Position numbers and translations under genes: made by a program. From contig JAZHRO010000046.1 in NCBI GenBank assembly GCA_037157565.1, positions 18,636,501-18,700,500 of the forward strand: 64,000 nt of DNA, written 5' to 3'. Source of the DNA: Thalassia testudinum (lineage: Eukaryota > Streptophyta > Magnoliopsida > Alismatales > Hydrocharitaceae). The notes below the pieces were generated by a model. The model was not told the origin of the DNA, did not search any database, and was given only the letters and a program-made list of their open reading frames with translations. This document shows positions 1-11,283 of the stretch, piece by piece; position 1 is the first letter of the stretch, and every line of letters starts with the position of its first letter.

Positions 1-398
1 GGCCAAATCGAAGACAGGTTGTCCCACAAAGAAAATAGAAATATTATAAGTTTTATTGAATACATGGAATCAACTCAGTTTCTCATCTGATGAGTAACAT
101 TATTTCACACAAAATATGCTTGTTTCTCACATTCGATTCGAACCTTCGATGGGTCAACTTAGTCAAAGAATGTCTGATGGCTAATAGGATTCTTGATTTG
201 ATTTGGGTGATCCGGATTTTAGTCAATACATTAGAACCGCTAAGTCTTCAATTCCTTTGTTTTGGTGAGAAATCGAGATTGATGACTTTGATGTGACATA
301 GCTTAAGACTCACAAGTGGTCTCTTATATAAATATTATTTTCTCATAGTTTTTCTCTTAGAGTTTTGCTCGAGGACTAGCAAAAGATAGGTTTGGGCG
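1..398 (+). mobile_element. 3' internal end of an Athila/Tat-type LTR element, cut by the window edge
   Basis: Non-coding DNA that ends at 376-398 in the extended polypurine box seen before every 3' LTR of this kind in the window (GGACTAGCAAAAGATAGG followed by TTTGGGCGTG). The next bases start with TG, as an LTR should. No coding domain is visible here; the 68-codon frame at 90-296 has no recognisable motif. The body of the element lies to the left of the window. Confidence 0.6.
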
Positions 399-1984
399 TG
401 TGATATTTTCTATATTTATTTATGTTAACTAAGGCCTAACCAATGTTAGTTTAAGGGAAATTTTGGTTAGATTTCACTTAGGTCAGATTAAGTATTGTAG
501 ATTATTTTGTAAATAGTGCATACTCTTGGGCTTTTATGCAATTTTCCTTGCAATTGTATCTAGTACCTCTATGTATTTATTTTTATATGAGCAAATACAA
601 AATTTTAGGATAACAGAGCAAGTTTGGTTTGACATTCTGAATTGAGCCCATTTGGAAGAGGATTAACCTAATTGGTAGACCTATTTGGAGATCCAATTCA
701 CTTAGACCCTAACCTAAATCACTAGCCTAGAAACCCCTTTGGACCAAAAAATACTTTGTCCTAAAACCTATAGTGGTCAACCACTTAAGATACCTAATCC
801 TATCCACCCAAAAATCCCAACAAAACCTATCAAAACCTAGAACATATCCTAACCCAACAAACCTTATTTGGCCATCCCTTTTATCCTCTAATAAATACTA
901 TTTTAGATGGTCAAAATAGACCATAATTTATCCACCACTAAATCTAAATCCTAGGATCCCAAATTTCGTACCTAAATACCTATCTTAATACCCTAAACCA
1001 AGTCTTCTTCCTAATCCCAAACATAATCTCGAAATTCATAATAGCATGATATAACTTTTGTATTTTGGCCATAATTTTCTCATTTTAAATCCAAATTGAG
1101 TAATTCATGTTGCGTTGGAAAGCTGGTTTTGAGGGCTACAACTTGGCTTTTATGTGCAACTTGAAATCTTGAAAAGGAAAGCGGACACAAATTTTAGAGA
1201 ATCATAGCCCTCCATCATCCTCTCAAAACATTCTAGCCCTCCATTATTTCCAACAAAAACCTCACCTATTTTGTCTCCTAGCCCTTAATCATAACCTTCA
1301 TCCCTAACCTAATTAATCCTTGTCCTACACCATGGTGATCCTACGAAACCTAAACCAACCAATAGGATGTCCCCAAGCTTCCTATAAAAACCCCTAGCCA
1401 CCCCCCTAGGCATTCAACATTCTTCCACTTAGTCTCCCATCTTGTCATAGTCTCTACCAACTAGAACTAGTAATCTTCCATGCCATCTTTGGTGATTGTG
1501 GCGGGTGCACCTTCGTATCTATACCTACACCAATGCTCCGAGCTTTGCCTTCAAGGCCCTTACTTCCCATTTTCCTAGTCCATTTCTAGTTGTAGTTATT
1601 TAGTTCTTGAAGCATTTCACTATTTGTAATACTAGTTCTACTTGTGCCAAAACTCTTATCTTATTCAATAAAAGGTCTAGTATTTATTTTTCAACTTGTC
1701 TTCGAGTTGTATGCTTTCTAGTATTTAGTTAGAAGTTGTATGCTATTAGATTAGTTATAGTAATCACCTTACTTGATAATCGATTCTAGTTCTAGTTTGG
1801 AAAGCGATTCGAATCTGTTTTCCTTCCTATGAATGACTTGGGCTCTGCTTTTAAATTATAATTCTCATATTTACGAGTTTGATTTGATTATAAATTCAAG
1901 AGTTCCTGCAGACATTTCACTACGACGAAAAGTAATTTCTCGCAATCATACCTGCGAATAGAACAACAAGGTTCAATTATCCCA
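399..1984 (+). repeat. LTR of the left-edge element
   Basis: It starts with TG directly after a polypurine box and holds a TATA box at 1383-1390. Near 1835-1860 it has a diverged form of the U5 motif shared by the other LTRs here. The 3' end is uncertain, between about 1969 and 1984, because no primer-binding site follows. It is therefore either a 3' LTR bordering host DNA or a truncated copy. No gene is seen inside it. Confidence 0.5.
1383..1390 (+). promoter_or_regulatory. TATA box of the left-edge LTR
   Basis: TATAAAAA about 985 bp into the LTR, followed by a C-rich stretch, which is where U3 meets R in this type of LTR. Transcription would start roughly 25-35 bp downstream. Confidence 0.5.
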
Positions 1985-4327
1985 TCCCAAGGCACTAGTA
2001 CTAGTACTACTGTTTAGTACAGATCCTAGCTGTCCACAGCCCACTAAGCCCCAAATAGTGCTAGTACCGATACTAACCCTCAAGATCAATACTAGACACC
2101 CCCAAATCTCTATTTATACAACATTTTGGCTTGGAAGTATAGACAGTACCAATATTAATTACTTAGTAAGGGTGTAGAGTGTTTCCAGTACTTGGTTCTA
2201 AATGGCAACCAAGTCACATCTCTTGCATAAACCTTTGTCTTTAACACCTAATGACTCAAATTCATTTTTCACCGCTTATAATGTATAAGTTTGGAATTCT
2301 TAACCATAAAAATCTTAGTAATGCACCGAGCATGACATTATTCTAGCATGTTCCAAAACCCATCCTATGTGTTCTCCAATCCATCATAATTAGTTAATAT
2401 TCATATTAAGGGCATTTCTTAGTCATAACCTCATTGGATTTGTTAACCTTAGACCCAACTTAAGTCATCATTATATGTATCTATAAGTTATTGCAAACAA
2501 ATAAAATCCACATTCCATCTCGGATTTCGACATGCACTCGCAAAATCGCATACATGTAACCACAACAACATGACATAATTACGGCATTCACCACCCAATG
2601 AGTTCCACAACCACGGCTACGCACCCTAACCCTAGCGTACTTCAATCTTTCATATTTACAATCCTTAAGAGACTCACAACTAAATGCTTAAATTTAAATT
2701 TTCGGATCTAAACTAGCACAATTTCAGCATTGCTAGGCATTCAAGAAGAAGAATTAAAATAAAGGAGAGAAAAACAAGGATCCCTACCTTTCCTCTTGTT
2801 TTTTTCTATTTCCACATGGTGGCTGCCCCTCTCAAATTCCTCGCATCAATGACAACGACAACACATTTGTAATTATCATCCAAACCCAATCTCTAACACA
2901 AGTAAAGTACCACAAAATCCCTAAGGTTTACGCAACCTAGACCTAGGGATAGGGATAAAGGAGAGCGAGGGGGGAACATGCCTAAGCCATCTTAGCTTCG
3001 ATGGGGCAGCTCTTGTCTCCAAGCCGGTGAGAAATACCCAAAAGCAGCCACCATAGCTTTTGCCCCTCTCCCAAGTAACAGTTACACCTCCCTCCTCCTG
3101 TAGTAATAGGTGTCGTCATACCCTCCTAACAAATGCAATAGTAGTGACAGCAGGGTTGTTGCACCCTACAATCAATGTGGCATCCCTCCTTGCCGCCGCC
3201 TGCAACCGGTGAGGGGATAAGGGAGGATGCATACCCATGTTGGCAAAGGGAAAGGGGGTCGACGGGGTGGTGCTCCAACGCATGGCTACGAGGTGGACCC
3301 AATAGCAAAAGCCATGGCTGCTTCTGTACCTTCTGCAACCACAGCCCCCTTCCTTCAATGCCACAGCAACACCAACATGGTCCCTCCTCGCGTAAGTAGG
3401 AGAGGCAAAAATGGCAATCAGCATGGAGGAGGTTTAACCTCCAGAGGAGGAAGCAGAGGAGAGGAGAGGCTAACGGTGGGGAGATGGTTATGCCTCTTTC
3501 TCAAGAAAAAAAGAGAAGAAATGGAGGGGGAGCCCCGTGAATAAAGGAAATGGGAGGAGGAAGCTTGGGAGTGATGTCATGGGATGGGGACCCTCTACAC
3601 AATAAAAGGAATGGAGGGAGAGGTGCTTGCAATTCCCATTCACAAAAGGGAAAAAGAAAAGAATCCATCCCCACTCAAGCTTGTCACACCAAGCGCCTTA
3701 ATTAATTTCCTAAAACCATCATGTGAAGTTCAATTAAAAAGGTGATTTCAGTCCCTCTAACAATGGATACAAAAATGGACTTTATTTGATTGCCAGAATA
3801 ACTACAGATATTTTTTAGGGTCTTGCACTTCTAGATCCCCATGGCTACCAAAGAGCTACATGGCATCACAGCTAATGATTTTTAAGTTCCATAGATGTGT
3901 CTGTGAACTGGCGTATCAAACTTTTAAGCTATTCCAATCAAGGTTTCTTTAATACAAACAAGGATTTTTCTGAAAGATGACTAATGAAAACCAAACAAAC
4001 AAGGATCCAAGGATCCTTTGCCTTTATTCAGATCTATACCAAAATAAAGAAAATGTTAATACAATATTTTAAAATATAATAAGATCATGAATCAACAACT
4101 ATTTATATGCAAATGCTGATAGACACAACTATTTATATCAAACTATTTCTGACAGACGCATTATCCAACCTTGATATGAACTAATGCTGCCTAGAAGAAT
4201 GATTTCAAAACCCAATCAGAACAAATAGTTGATATTACCAATTATAATTAATACAACAGTTGTAAGGTAAAAATTATTAAAGGCTATCAAGTTATCAATT
4301 CTTTCCATATAGGTATATACCTACGCC
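1985..4327. other. Unassigned non-coding DNA, probably old repeat
   Basis: I see no gene. 1985-2760 is AT-rich with short direct repeats of ACTAGT near 1995. 2760-3660 is purine- or pyrimidine-rich with overlapping frames of about 100 codons on both strands and no recognisable domain. 3700-4327 is AT-rich. The style of 2280-3660 recalls the LTR of chromovirus-type gypsy elements read on the minus strand, but I found no termini, primer site or polypurine tract, so this is only a guess. Confidence 0.3.
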
Positions 4328-5379
4328 AGATTGCACCCCTGTGGCGTAGCCTAGGCTGCCCAGCGCACACACATGCCACCGCACGCGCGCAGCAGCGCAG
4401 GTGCGTGCGCACCCGCGTAGGTGCTCATGTGCACAGCATAGCACGAGCGAGTGAGTGTGCACGTGTTCGCCACAAAGATAGGACAACACGCGCCAACGAC
4501 GCATGAGCTAGACCTATAGCGACACTTACAGCCATCGCTAATTCTTCGCGTGCTAGCAAAGCTAGATGTAGGCATGAGTGGGCATGAGCAGGCATAAGCT
4601 GCCTACAGCGATGCTTCCAACAACGGCTTGGATGTCACTAATGGTCCCATACCTATTTTTGCCTCTTCTCGTCCACTATAAAAGGACCTGCACCCCCTAC
4701 CTTCCAAGCCATCTCTACCTACTCTACTCCCACCTACTCCCAAGATCTAGCAAGCCTACCAATGCTCCATTAGAGCTTGTTCTCAAGCTCCCAAGGCTTC
4801 TATTATTGTAGAAAACCTCTGCCTCACCAAATACTCCTCCAACTTCCCATCCCCATTCATAGGTCACCTTGGAGCCATCCTCCCACCTCCATTCTGGTAG
4901 AAAATCATCTCTATCTTCTAACCTCTATTCCAGAGCCACGTAGAAGCTTTCCTCAACATGATGTCCTCCTACATCTTACCTCCGTTGTCCCGCTCCTCAC
5001 CTCCTTCGTCCAAGCTTCCGCCAAGCACCTTCATCTCGTCGAACAGCCGATTCGGGAGATTTCCTCTCACCCCCTCTCTTCTTTTGCTTTCATGGATTAT
5101 TGTAATAGACATTAATGCAATACATCACATTTGATTCCATCTCTATATTGTGATTGCTTGTCTTTTATTTCAAAAACACAAAAAAAAATAAAACCCTAAA
5201 ATACCAAAAACAAACAAATCGAAGCACGATTTTCAATTAAAGTAAATGTCACCTCCCTGTGTTCGACCTGGGACTCCCTTAGAGTTTAGGTATAAATTTT
5301 ATCTGATCGACATGTTTTGTAACTACGACAACGGGTTACTTGCAACCCCAATTTCTAACTCGCAAAACACATGCGACCA
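4328..5379 (+). repeat. 5' LTR of element X, 5'-truncated
   Basis: It aligns with 10223-11283 from AGATTGCACC onward, including the CA- and CG-rich block, the TATA region, the shared pyrimidine-rich stretch after it, and the U5 motif at 5250-5280. Upstream of 4328 the match stops, although the 3' LTR continues for about 435 bp. It ends in ACCA three bases before the primer site. The short frames inside it (for example 4578-4811) are also present in the 3' LTR but carry no known domain. Confidence 0.7.
4677..4685 (+). promoter_or_regulatory. TATA box of X 5' LTR
   Basis: TATAAAAGG, a strong match to the plant TATA consensus, conserved at the same place in the X 3' LTR (10584-10592). Confidence 0.6.
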
Positions 5380-5382
5380 TTT

Positions 5383-5400
5383 TGGCACCATTGCCGGGGA
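5383..5400 (+). other. Primer-binding site of X (tRNA-Asp type)
   Basis: TGGCACCATTGCCGGGGA lies three bases after the LTR end. It differs at two positions from the complement of the plant tRNA-Asp(GUC) 3' end, the primer typical of Athila-type elements. Confidence 0.75.
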
Positions 5401-6635
5401 GGCAACACTCTTTTATTTTTCTGGCATTTTTTCGACCTTGCCTAACTTTTATCTCACTTTATCTCTGATCTATTGTCTTGCAGGTACCCTAGCATGGAGA
5501 TCTAAGTGCGGTAGACCGGAGTAAAGTACGGGTAGAGTGTTTTGTAAGTGTCCCCCCACACCACCCCCACCTTAGTTTTCATTCTATAAGCTAATAACTC
5601 AAACCCAAACCAACTTAGGTGCTTTGCATAAACCCTAGGGTAGATTTTGGTTGTTTCATTGTCACTCCACTCACCTTACCCACCCGCATATATAAAAAAA
5701 AAATAAAAAAATATTATTCTCTTGTGGGATTTAATTGAAAGCTACACACTTAACACCCACAACTTCTTATCATAAGGTTAACAATCACTTTGATTCCACC
5801 ACTTAATCGATTTTCAACCTGTGGACCCGGTACACTTCAACTAAATATACATAAGTGAGTGGAAATCTAAATAGGTTAAGCATTCTTGTGTGCCTTAACT
5901 AAGTGGTGCAATAGGCCAATTGATTGAGCTATTTGGGTCGCACCACTCAATCTAAAACTGATCCATCGAGTAGCTTGCCACTTATGGTTGATTCTTAAGG
6001 CTGAACCAGGCACTCCACATTATTTTTTATTTTTAAAGGAACATATCATCACCTGTGCTTTCAAAACTTGGAGTGTTCTAGTAAACCTTGATTGAATCAG
6101 CCTAAGAATTAAACCCAAAAAGCTACTAAAAAAGGTTAAATCCTAAAAGACACATCATTAAATAACATTGTTTAAGAACCCTGGTTGTCCACGCACATAC
6201 ATTTTAACTGATCATTAAGGGCACAACCCATCTGAAGGGCCCATCACATTCCAAGTGCACAATTATCCAAAGCCTAACTAAAACTGAGTAGACGTTGGCC
6301 TTAAGGACTAATTTGCCCTTCGGGGCTGAAACTGAGATTTTTTTCGATTAATCTACTTTTGCTGGTCCATCTGATGTCTAGCTAGGGGAGTAGCGTCAAA
6401 CAATTGCGGTTGGGGGGTACACTAAGAATCGGAGGTGCAAGCCAAAGGAAGAACCTTCTCCCTAATCCCTCCTTCTAACTGGTTGGATTGACCAGAGAAA
6501 AGTAGACTAAATCATTTAAAATCTTAAGATGGGTCATGGGAGTCCATAGGTCTTTCAGCTACCCACATAAGGACAGGTTTAGTTGATTGTACTGTAGGGC
6601 ACCTTTCTCTATTATGTTTTCCCTCCTACTCCACA
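5401..6635 (+). other. Leader (5' untranslated region) of X
   Basis: Non-coding, about 1.2 kb. The last 350 bp (6280-6635) match the leader of Y at 13730-14100, including the stretch near 6400-6450 that contains GGGGGGTACACTA and a GGAGGTGCAAGC box. Conservation of a leader between two elements with different coding parts suggests RNA signals for packaging or translation (inference). Confidence 0.55.
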
Positions 6636-8182
6636 ATGTATCCTTCCACTTCTTACACGCATTTCCCATCCTATCCTCCTACCACCACTTATCCCCAAGA
6701 TGATAACTATTCTGACATGACTTTTAATTACCCATCCACTAGTCGGGATGACTTTGATTGGGGAAACGAATCCGGACCTCAATTTTCAGGGCCTAACCCT
6801 AGACAACAAGACTATGATTGCTATCCTTCCCAGAGCTACAATGATTATGGATCTCCATCCTTTGATGACTAAACCAACCCAATCTACAATCAGGAAGGAT
6901 ATAATGATTATAACACCTACCCTCCCTAGTATTCCACTGAATATAGGTCTCCACCATCCTTTGAACAACCTAGAACAGCCTACTTTCAGGGAGGCACCCA
7001 AGAACCTTAACATCATGACTCCCCTAGATTTAACCCGAACCCACCCAACCCTGAACCAAACCAGTCAGTTCAGGTGAACTAGATCTAGGATAGGGTGTTG
7101 GCTAATTTGAGGAACACTATGCAATCTTTAGAAGCTTAGCCAACACCATGCACTAAATCATTGAAGCCTATGATCAAAATGATTGATGAACTTAATAGTT
7201 CTTTATTGGATTTGCTCCAAAGTGTGAAGGATAAGGACCTGGGTGAGTCAAGGTCCTTCTTGGGAAATTGTCAAGGTTGAGGATGAAATTTGTGGTTGCC
7301 TTAGTCAAATCTTGTGATGATTCTCAAGATGAACCCCCTTCAAGAGAGCCAATGTCTAAACCCGCTCAGGCACCTATCGTGGGGGATACATATTCTAAGA
7401 TTGGAGATGATCAGGTTGGGCTAGAGTAACCCTTTGAGGATGAATCGAGTTTCTCACCCGAGATCCTAGAGCCAGGGAATGACGAAAAATATGTCTCCAC
7501 GGACCATGAAATGACATATGATTTTGAGACATATATAAATGAGGATCATGGATTCTTTGATTCTGAGTGTGAGGAATCTCTTAGTGAAGTCTCACTTGAG
7601 CTTAAGGAAGATGATTTTAATGAGACAAATGGGCTTGAGGAGCACGACGAACCATTTGATAGCCCAGTCATTGAAGATTTTGATTTGGTTGGGGCTAACT
7701 TGGAGGATTCGAATCTTCATTTACTTGATGATTCAATCAGTGACCCCATGCCTCATCAGCACCCCAAAGAGCTGACTTCTGAGATCATTGTGCCCAAGTC
7801 AATCTTGATTCAGCCACGATTTCTAGACTTGGGAGAATTATATGGGGTGAATGATATGCTAGAGGTCCCGGAGCCTGAGTTCATGATGTTGGCGGATAGA
7901 ATTGTTGAAATAAAAATTTGCGAGGCTAATTTTGAGGGAACTTTGATTTTGGATCTAAGGGTACCTATAGACCTGAAACCACCTACTTTCTACTAGGACC
8001 CTTACGATATCTTTCACGTGCAACCTAAGCTCGAAATAATTGATTATTTTTTTGAGTTGAATGTTAAGTGGACATCTGAAACTAGTGAACAAGATCTACC
8101 TATTGTCTGCCACTTTGGTCTTGGGTTACATAGCACTAAACCGCAGGCCCAACCTCACAAACACAACAACCTTCGGTTCTAG
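6636..8182 (+). pseudogene. Degraded reading frame of element X, function unknown
   Basis: Two linked pieces. 6636 to about 7280 (frame starting MYPSTSYTHF) is rich in Tyr, Pro, Gln and Asn and ends in a helical-looking stretch (LRNTMQSLEA; IDELNSSLLDLLQ). After one frameshift near 7280, the frame 7283-8182 is strongly acidic in its middle (7511-7700), with stops at 7428 and 7994; 7511-7996 is open for 161 codons. The stops in the first piece are TAA or TAG where Gln codons would fit, typical of C-to-T decay. I recognise no capsid, zinc-knuckle, protease or pol motif. It occupies the place of gag-pol, so it may have been an element-specific structural or accessory protein, but no function can be assigned. 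Confidence 0.5.
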
Positions 8183-9788
8183 GTGATTTTCATCCAAAAC
8201 CTGAAAACCACTCGACCCTGGGGCATGGGTCTACACCATATCTAGTCCACATCTGTGGACATCTTCTGCAGATGGGTTTCAGGATCAACCTTTTGATTTT
8301 GATTCTGACCCGCACTTGTGAATTCTCAATTTCTTCTTTGTATGTATGTTATGCATAGCTGAAGGCATTAAACTTAGCATATGTGTATACACTCTTCTCT
8401 CTGCGGAGCTGACCAAATTTTTACGACACTAAGGTGATATTCTGTTTACTCTACCATTTTCATGTCTTTATTTTTACAATGACATTGCATCATTTAAGTA
8501 TGGGGGGTGGATAGTCAATTCCTGAAATCATTATGTTAATTCCTTAGAATTTCTTTTTGTTTCTTATAAAATTTAAAAAAAAATTGAAAATTTGATAAAG
8601 TTATAAAAAGAATGAAATTAGGAAAAGGGAACTTAGGCATTTGGAAGTAATTAACTTTAGGAAATGATATGAGAGGACCTAAACACTTAGACTCTTCAGG
8701 TCTTCGGACTTAATTAGCTCAGGTGTCCACTCGAATGTGGACTTAGTCTCAAGTCCTCGCCAATTCAAATTCATTTTTAATTTGGATAATAAATTGGGGT
8801 GATAAGTATGTGACTTACCAACCCGCCCTTTGATTTGGGGGGACTTTAAGCCTAATCATCTACACACATTTTTTTGCACTAACTCACCTCTTGGTGGTTT
8901 CTTCGGAAATTGGGTAGCTAATGAACTATCTTGGGTGGTATGGCTGGCAAGTTGTCGGTGGTAACAGCTCATTGGTTGATTGTTTAGAGCCGAGTCGTAA
9001 GACCATTTTCATTATACTACCTTTAGGTAAATCTAAGATCAGGAAAGCCACCTACTTAAAGAAAAAAAAGAAAGAAAAAAGGAAGAAAAGATAAGAAAAT
9101 ATAGAGAGAAAAAATACGAAAAGGAGAAAAAATAAATAAATAAAACCACATTTTACCACATGAGTATGGCTCGCAAGTTGTCGGTGGTAACAACACATCG
9201 GTATGTTGTCCAGAGCCCAGCTCACAAAAAAAATGCATAATAATTCGCAAAACACTTAGGGAAGAAGTGGGTGAGTAGAATAAATTGGGGAGCTATACAC
9301 TGGGTTCGCCCTTGTGTTGACCCCATAAATAAAAGTATGGAGAAACCAACCATTCGAAAAGATAAACCTCTAGGCAAGGTCACCTAGGGTCGTAGAAACC
9401 TGAAGTCTGTGTTAACAGCCGCCTAGTGTGTCTTTCACTATTTTCACAAGATGCTGAGCACTTAGAATTCTTTTCGAGTCTTGGGCGGGTCGGGTAGCCA
9501 TAAAAAGTTATCTCGGAGCTCTCAAACTCTAAAAGTACAAAAAAATTAGAAAAGAAGAAAAACAATAAAAAAATGTATCTTTCCTTTTCAAATAAGGCGA
9601 GGACTTGGGCGATCTGCATTCTGGCTGACACTCGGGTATTGTTGAGTCTTCGTAGTTTAGGACCTTAGTTGAAAGTTTCTATTGTTAATAAATGACTTAG
9701 GCCTAAGCGATCTAATCCTAATTTTACTTTTAAACATAGCATATAGTTTAATTTTGCCAGGGATTAGGAAAAGATAGGGATGGGGTTA
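8183..9788 (+). other. 3' non-coding region of X with repeated units and polypurine box
   Basis: No coding potential. It holds a polypurine-like box at 8496-8513 (TTTAAGTATGGGGGGTGG) shortly after the coding part; a unit at about 8936-9003 that is repeated, diverged, at about 9162-9226 (both start ATGGCTBGCAAGTTGTCGG); an A-rich stretch at 9056-9145; and the final polypurine box at 9759-9788. The same order occurs in Y at 19206-20437. Confidence 0.6.
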
Positions 9789-11283
9789 TGATGTAAACAC
9801 ATTTATTGAGGGTAAAATGCCTATTCATGCATGTTCCTAGGCTTGGTTTGCATTTCATGTTATAAATATTACATAGTATGCATCATTCTACATTTTGAGT
9901 TGTTGTATATAATTTAGGTTAATTGCATCCACTTTATTGTCAGAAGAGAAGGATATTTATTTCAGAGCCTTAGATTGATGATCCGACCATACGGATCTGA
10001 TTAAGACGACAATTGGAGTCCAACGCCTCCGAAATCGCCTCGATCGGAGTTCCATACCACCATATGCAGTCTGAGGAAGATCAATGGCCAAGGGACTATG
10101 TGACATAATTCAGAGCTTCCAATGACAAATCTGACCATGCAAATGGATTCGGGGCGATGATCGCAGCCTAACGGCACGAAAATTGACCCAATCTAACCTC
10201 AATAAAAAGAAGATGGATGGCCTAGATTGCACCATGTGGCGCAACCCAAGCCGCCCAGCACATGCACCTGCCACCATATGCACGCAGTAGCACGGGAGCA
10301 CATGCATGTGCATAGGCGCGCCTGTGCACAGCGCAGCGCCAGTGCGTGAGCGTGCTCGTAAGTGCAGCAAAGAGAGGACAGCACATGCCAATGACGCATG
10401 AGCTGGCCTACAGCAATGCATGAGCTGGACTTACAGCGACGCTTACAACTGTCGCTAATTCTTCGCGAGACGACAAAGTCGGCTATGGGAGTGAGCGAGC
10501 ATGAGCTACCTACAGCAACAATTCCAACGATGGCCTGCATGTCACTAATGGTCCTATGCCTATTTTTGCCTCTTCTCCTCCACTATAAAAGGACCTGCAC
10601 CGCCTCCCTTCCAAGCTATCTCTACCTACTCTACTTCCACCTACACCCAATCTCTAGCAAGCCTACCAATGCTCCATTAGAGCTCATTCTCAAGCTCCCA
10701 AGGCTCCTATTAGTCTAGAAAACCTTTACCTCACCAAATACTCCTCCAACTTCCCATCCCCATTCATAGGTCTCCTTGGAGCCGTCCTCCCAACTCTATT
10801 CGGGTAGCAGATAATCTTCATCTTCTCACATCCATTTCGGAGCCATGCAGAAGTTTTCCTCAACCCAACATCCTCTTGCATCTCACCTCCGTTGTTCCAC
10901 TCCTCACCTCCTTCATCCGAGCTTCTGCCAGGAGCCATCGTCTCGCCGAACAGCAGATTTGGGAGATTTGCTCTCACCCCCCATCTTTTTATGCTTTCAT
11001 AGATTAATGTAATAGACATTAATACAATACATCATATTTGATTCCATCTCTATCTAGTGATTACTTGTCTTTTACTTCAAAAACACAAAAAAAAAACAAA
11101 ACCCTAAAATACCAAAAACAAACAAATCGAAGCGCAGTTTTCAATTCAAGTAAACATTGCCTCCCTACCTTCGACCCAGTACTCCCTTGGAGTTTCAGTA
11201 TAAATTTTATCTGATCGACGTGTTTTGCAACTACGACGATGGGTTACTTGTAACCCCGATTTCTAGCTCGTTACCCCATGCGA
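9789..11283 (+). repeat. 3' LTR of element X
   Basis: It starts TGATGTAAACAC directly after the polypurine box. The first 100 bp match the start of the Y 3' LTR (20438). The central part is X-specific and contains CA/CG-rich sequence at 10250-10400. A TATA box is at 10584 and the U5 motif at 11157-11185. The 3' end merges at about 11283 with the truncated 5' LTR of Y, so the exact end is uncertain by about 10 bp. Confidence 0.7.
10584..10592 (+). promoter_or_regulatory. TATA box of X 3' LTR
   Basis: TATAAAAGG, identical to the box in the X 5' LTR, followed by the same pyrimidine-rich start region. Confidence 0.6.

Larger units (their letters stand above)
4328..11283 (+). mobile_element. Element X: non-autonomous Athila/Tat-type LTR retrotransposon
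   Basis: Order: truncated 5' LTR (4328-5379), tRNA-Asp-type primer site (5383-5400), leader, one degraded frame (6636-8182), long non-coding 3' region, polypurine box and 3' LTR (9789-11283). No retrotransposon gag capsid domain, protease, RT, RNase H or integrase motif is visible in any frame. The leader, the 3' region and both LTR ends are similar to those of element Y next to it, so X looks like a non-autonomous relative that would need enzymes from a Y-like element (inference). The 5' LTR has lost about 435 bp compared with the 3' LTR. Confidence 0.75.

Noticed and set aside
3116..3544. Cluster of frames of about 70-105 codons on both strands
   Set aside because: No domain, no codon pattern, overlapping strands; likely low-complexity repeat DNA.
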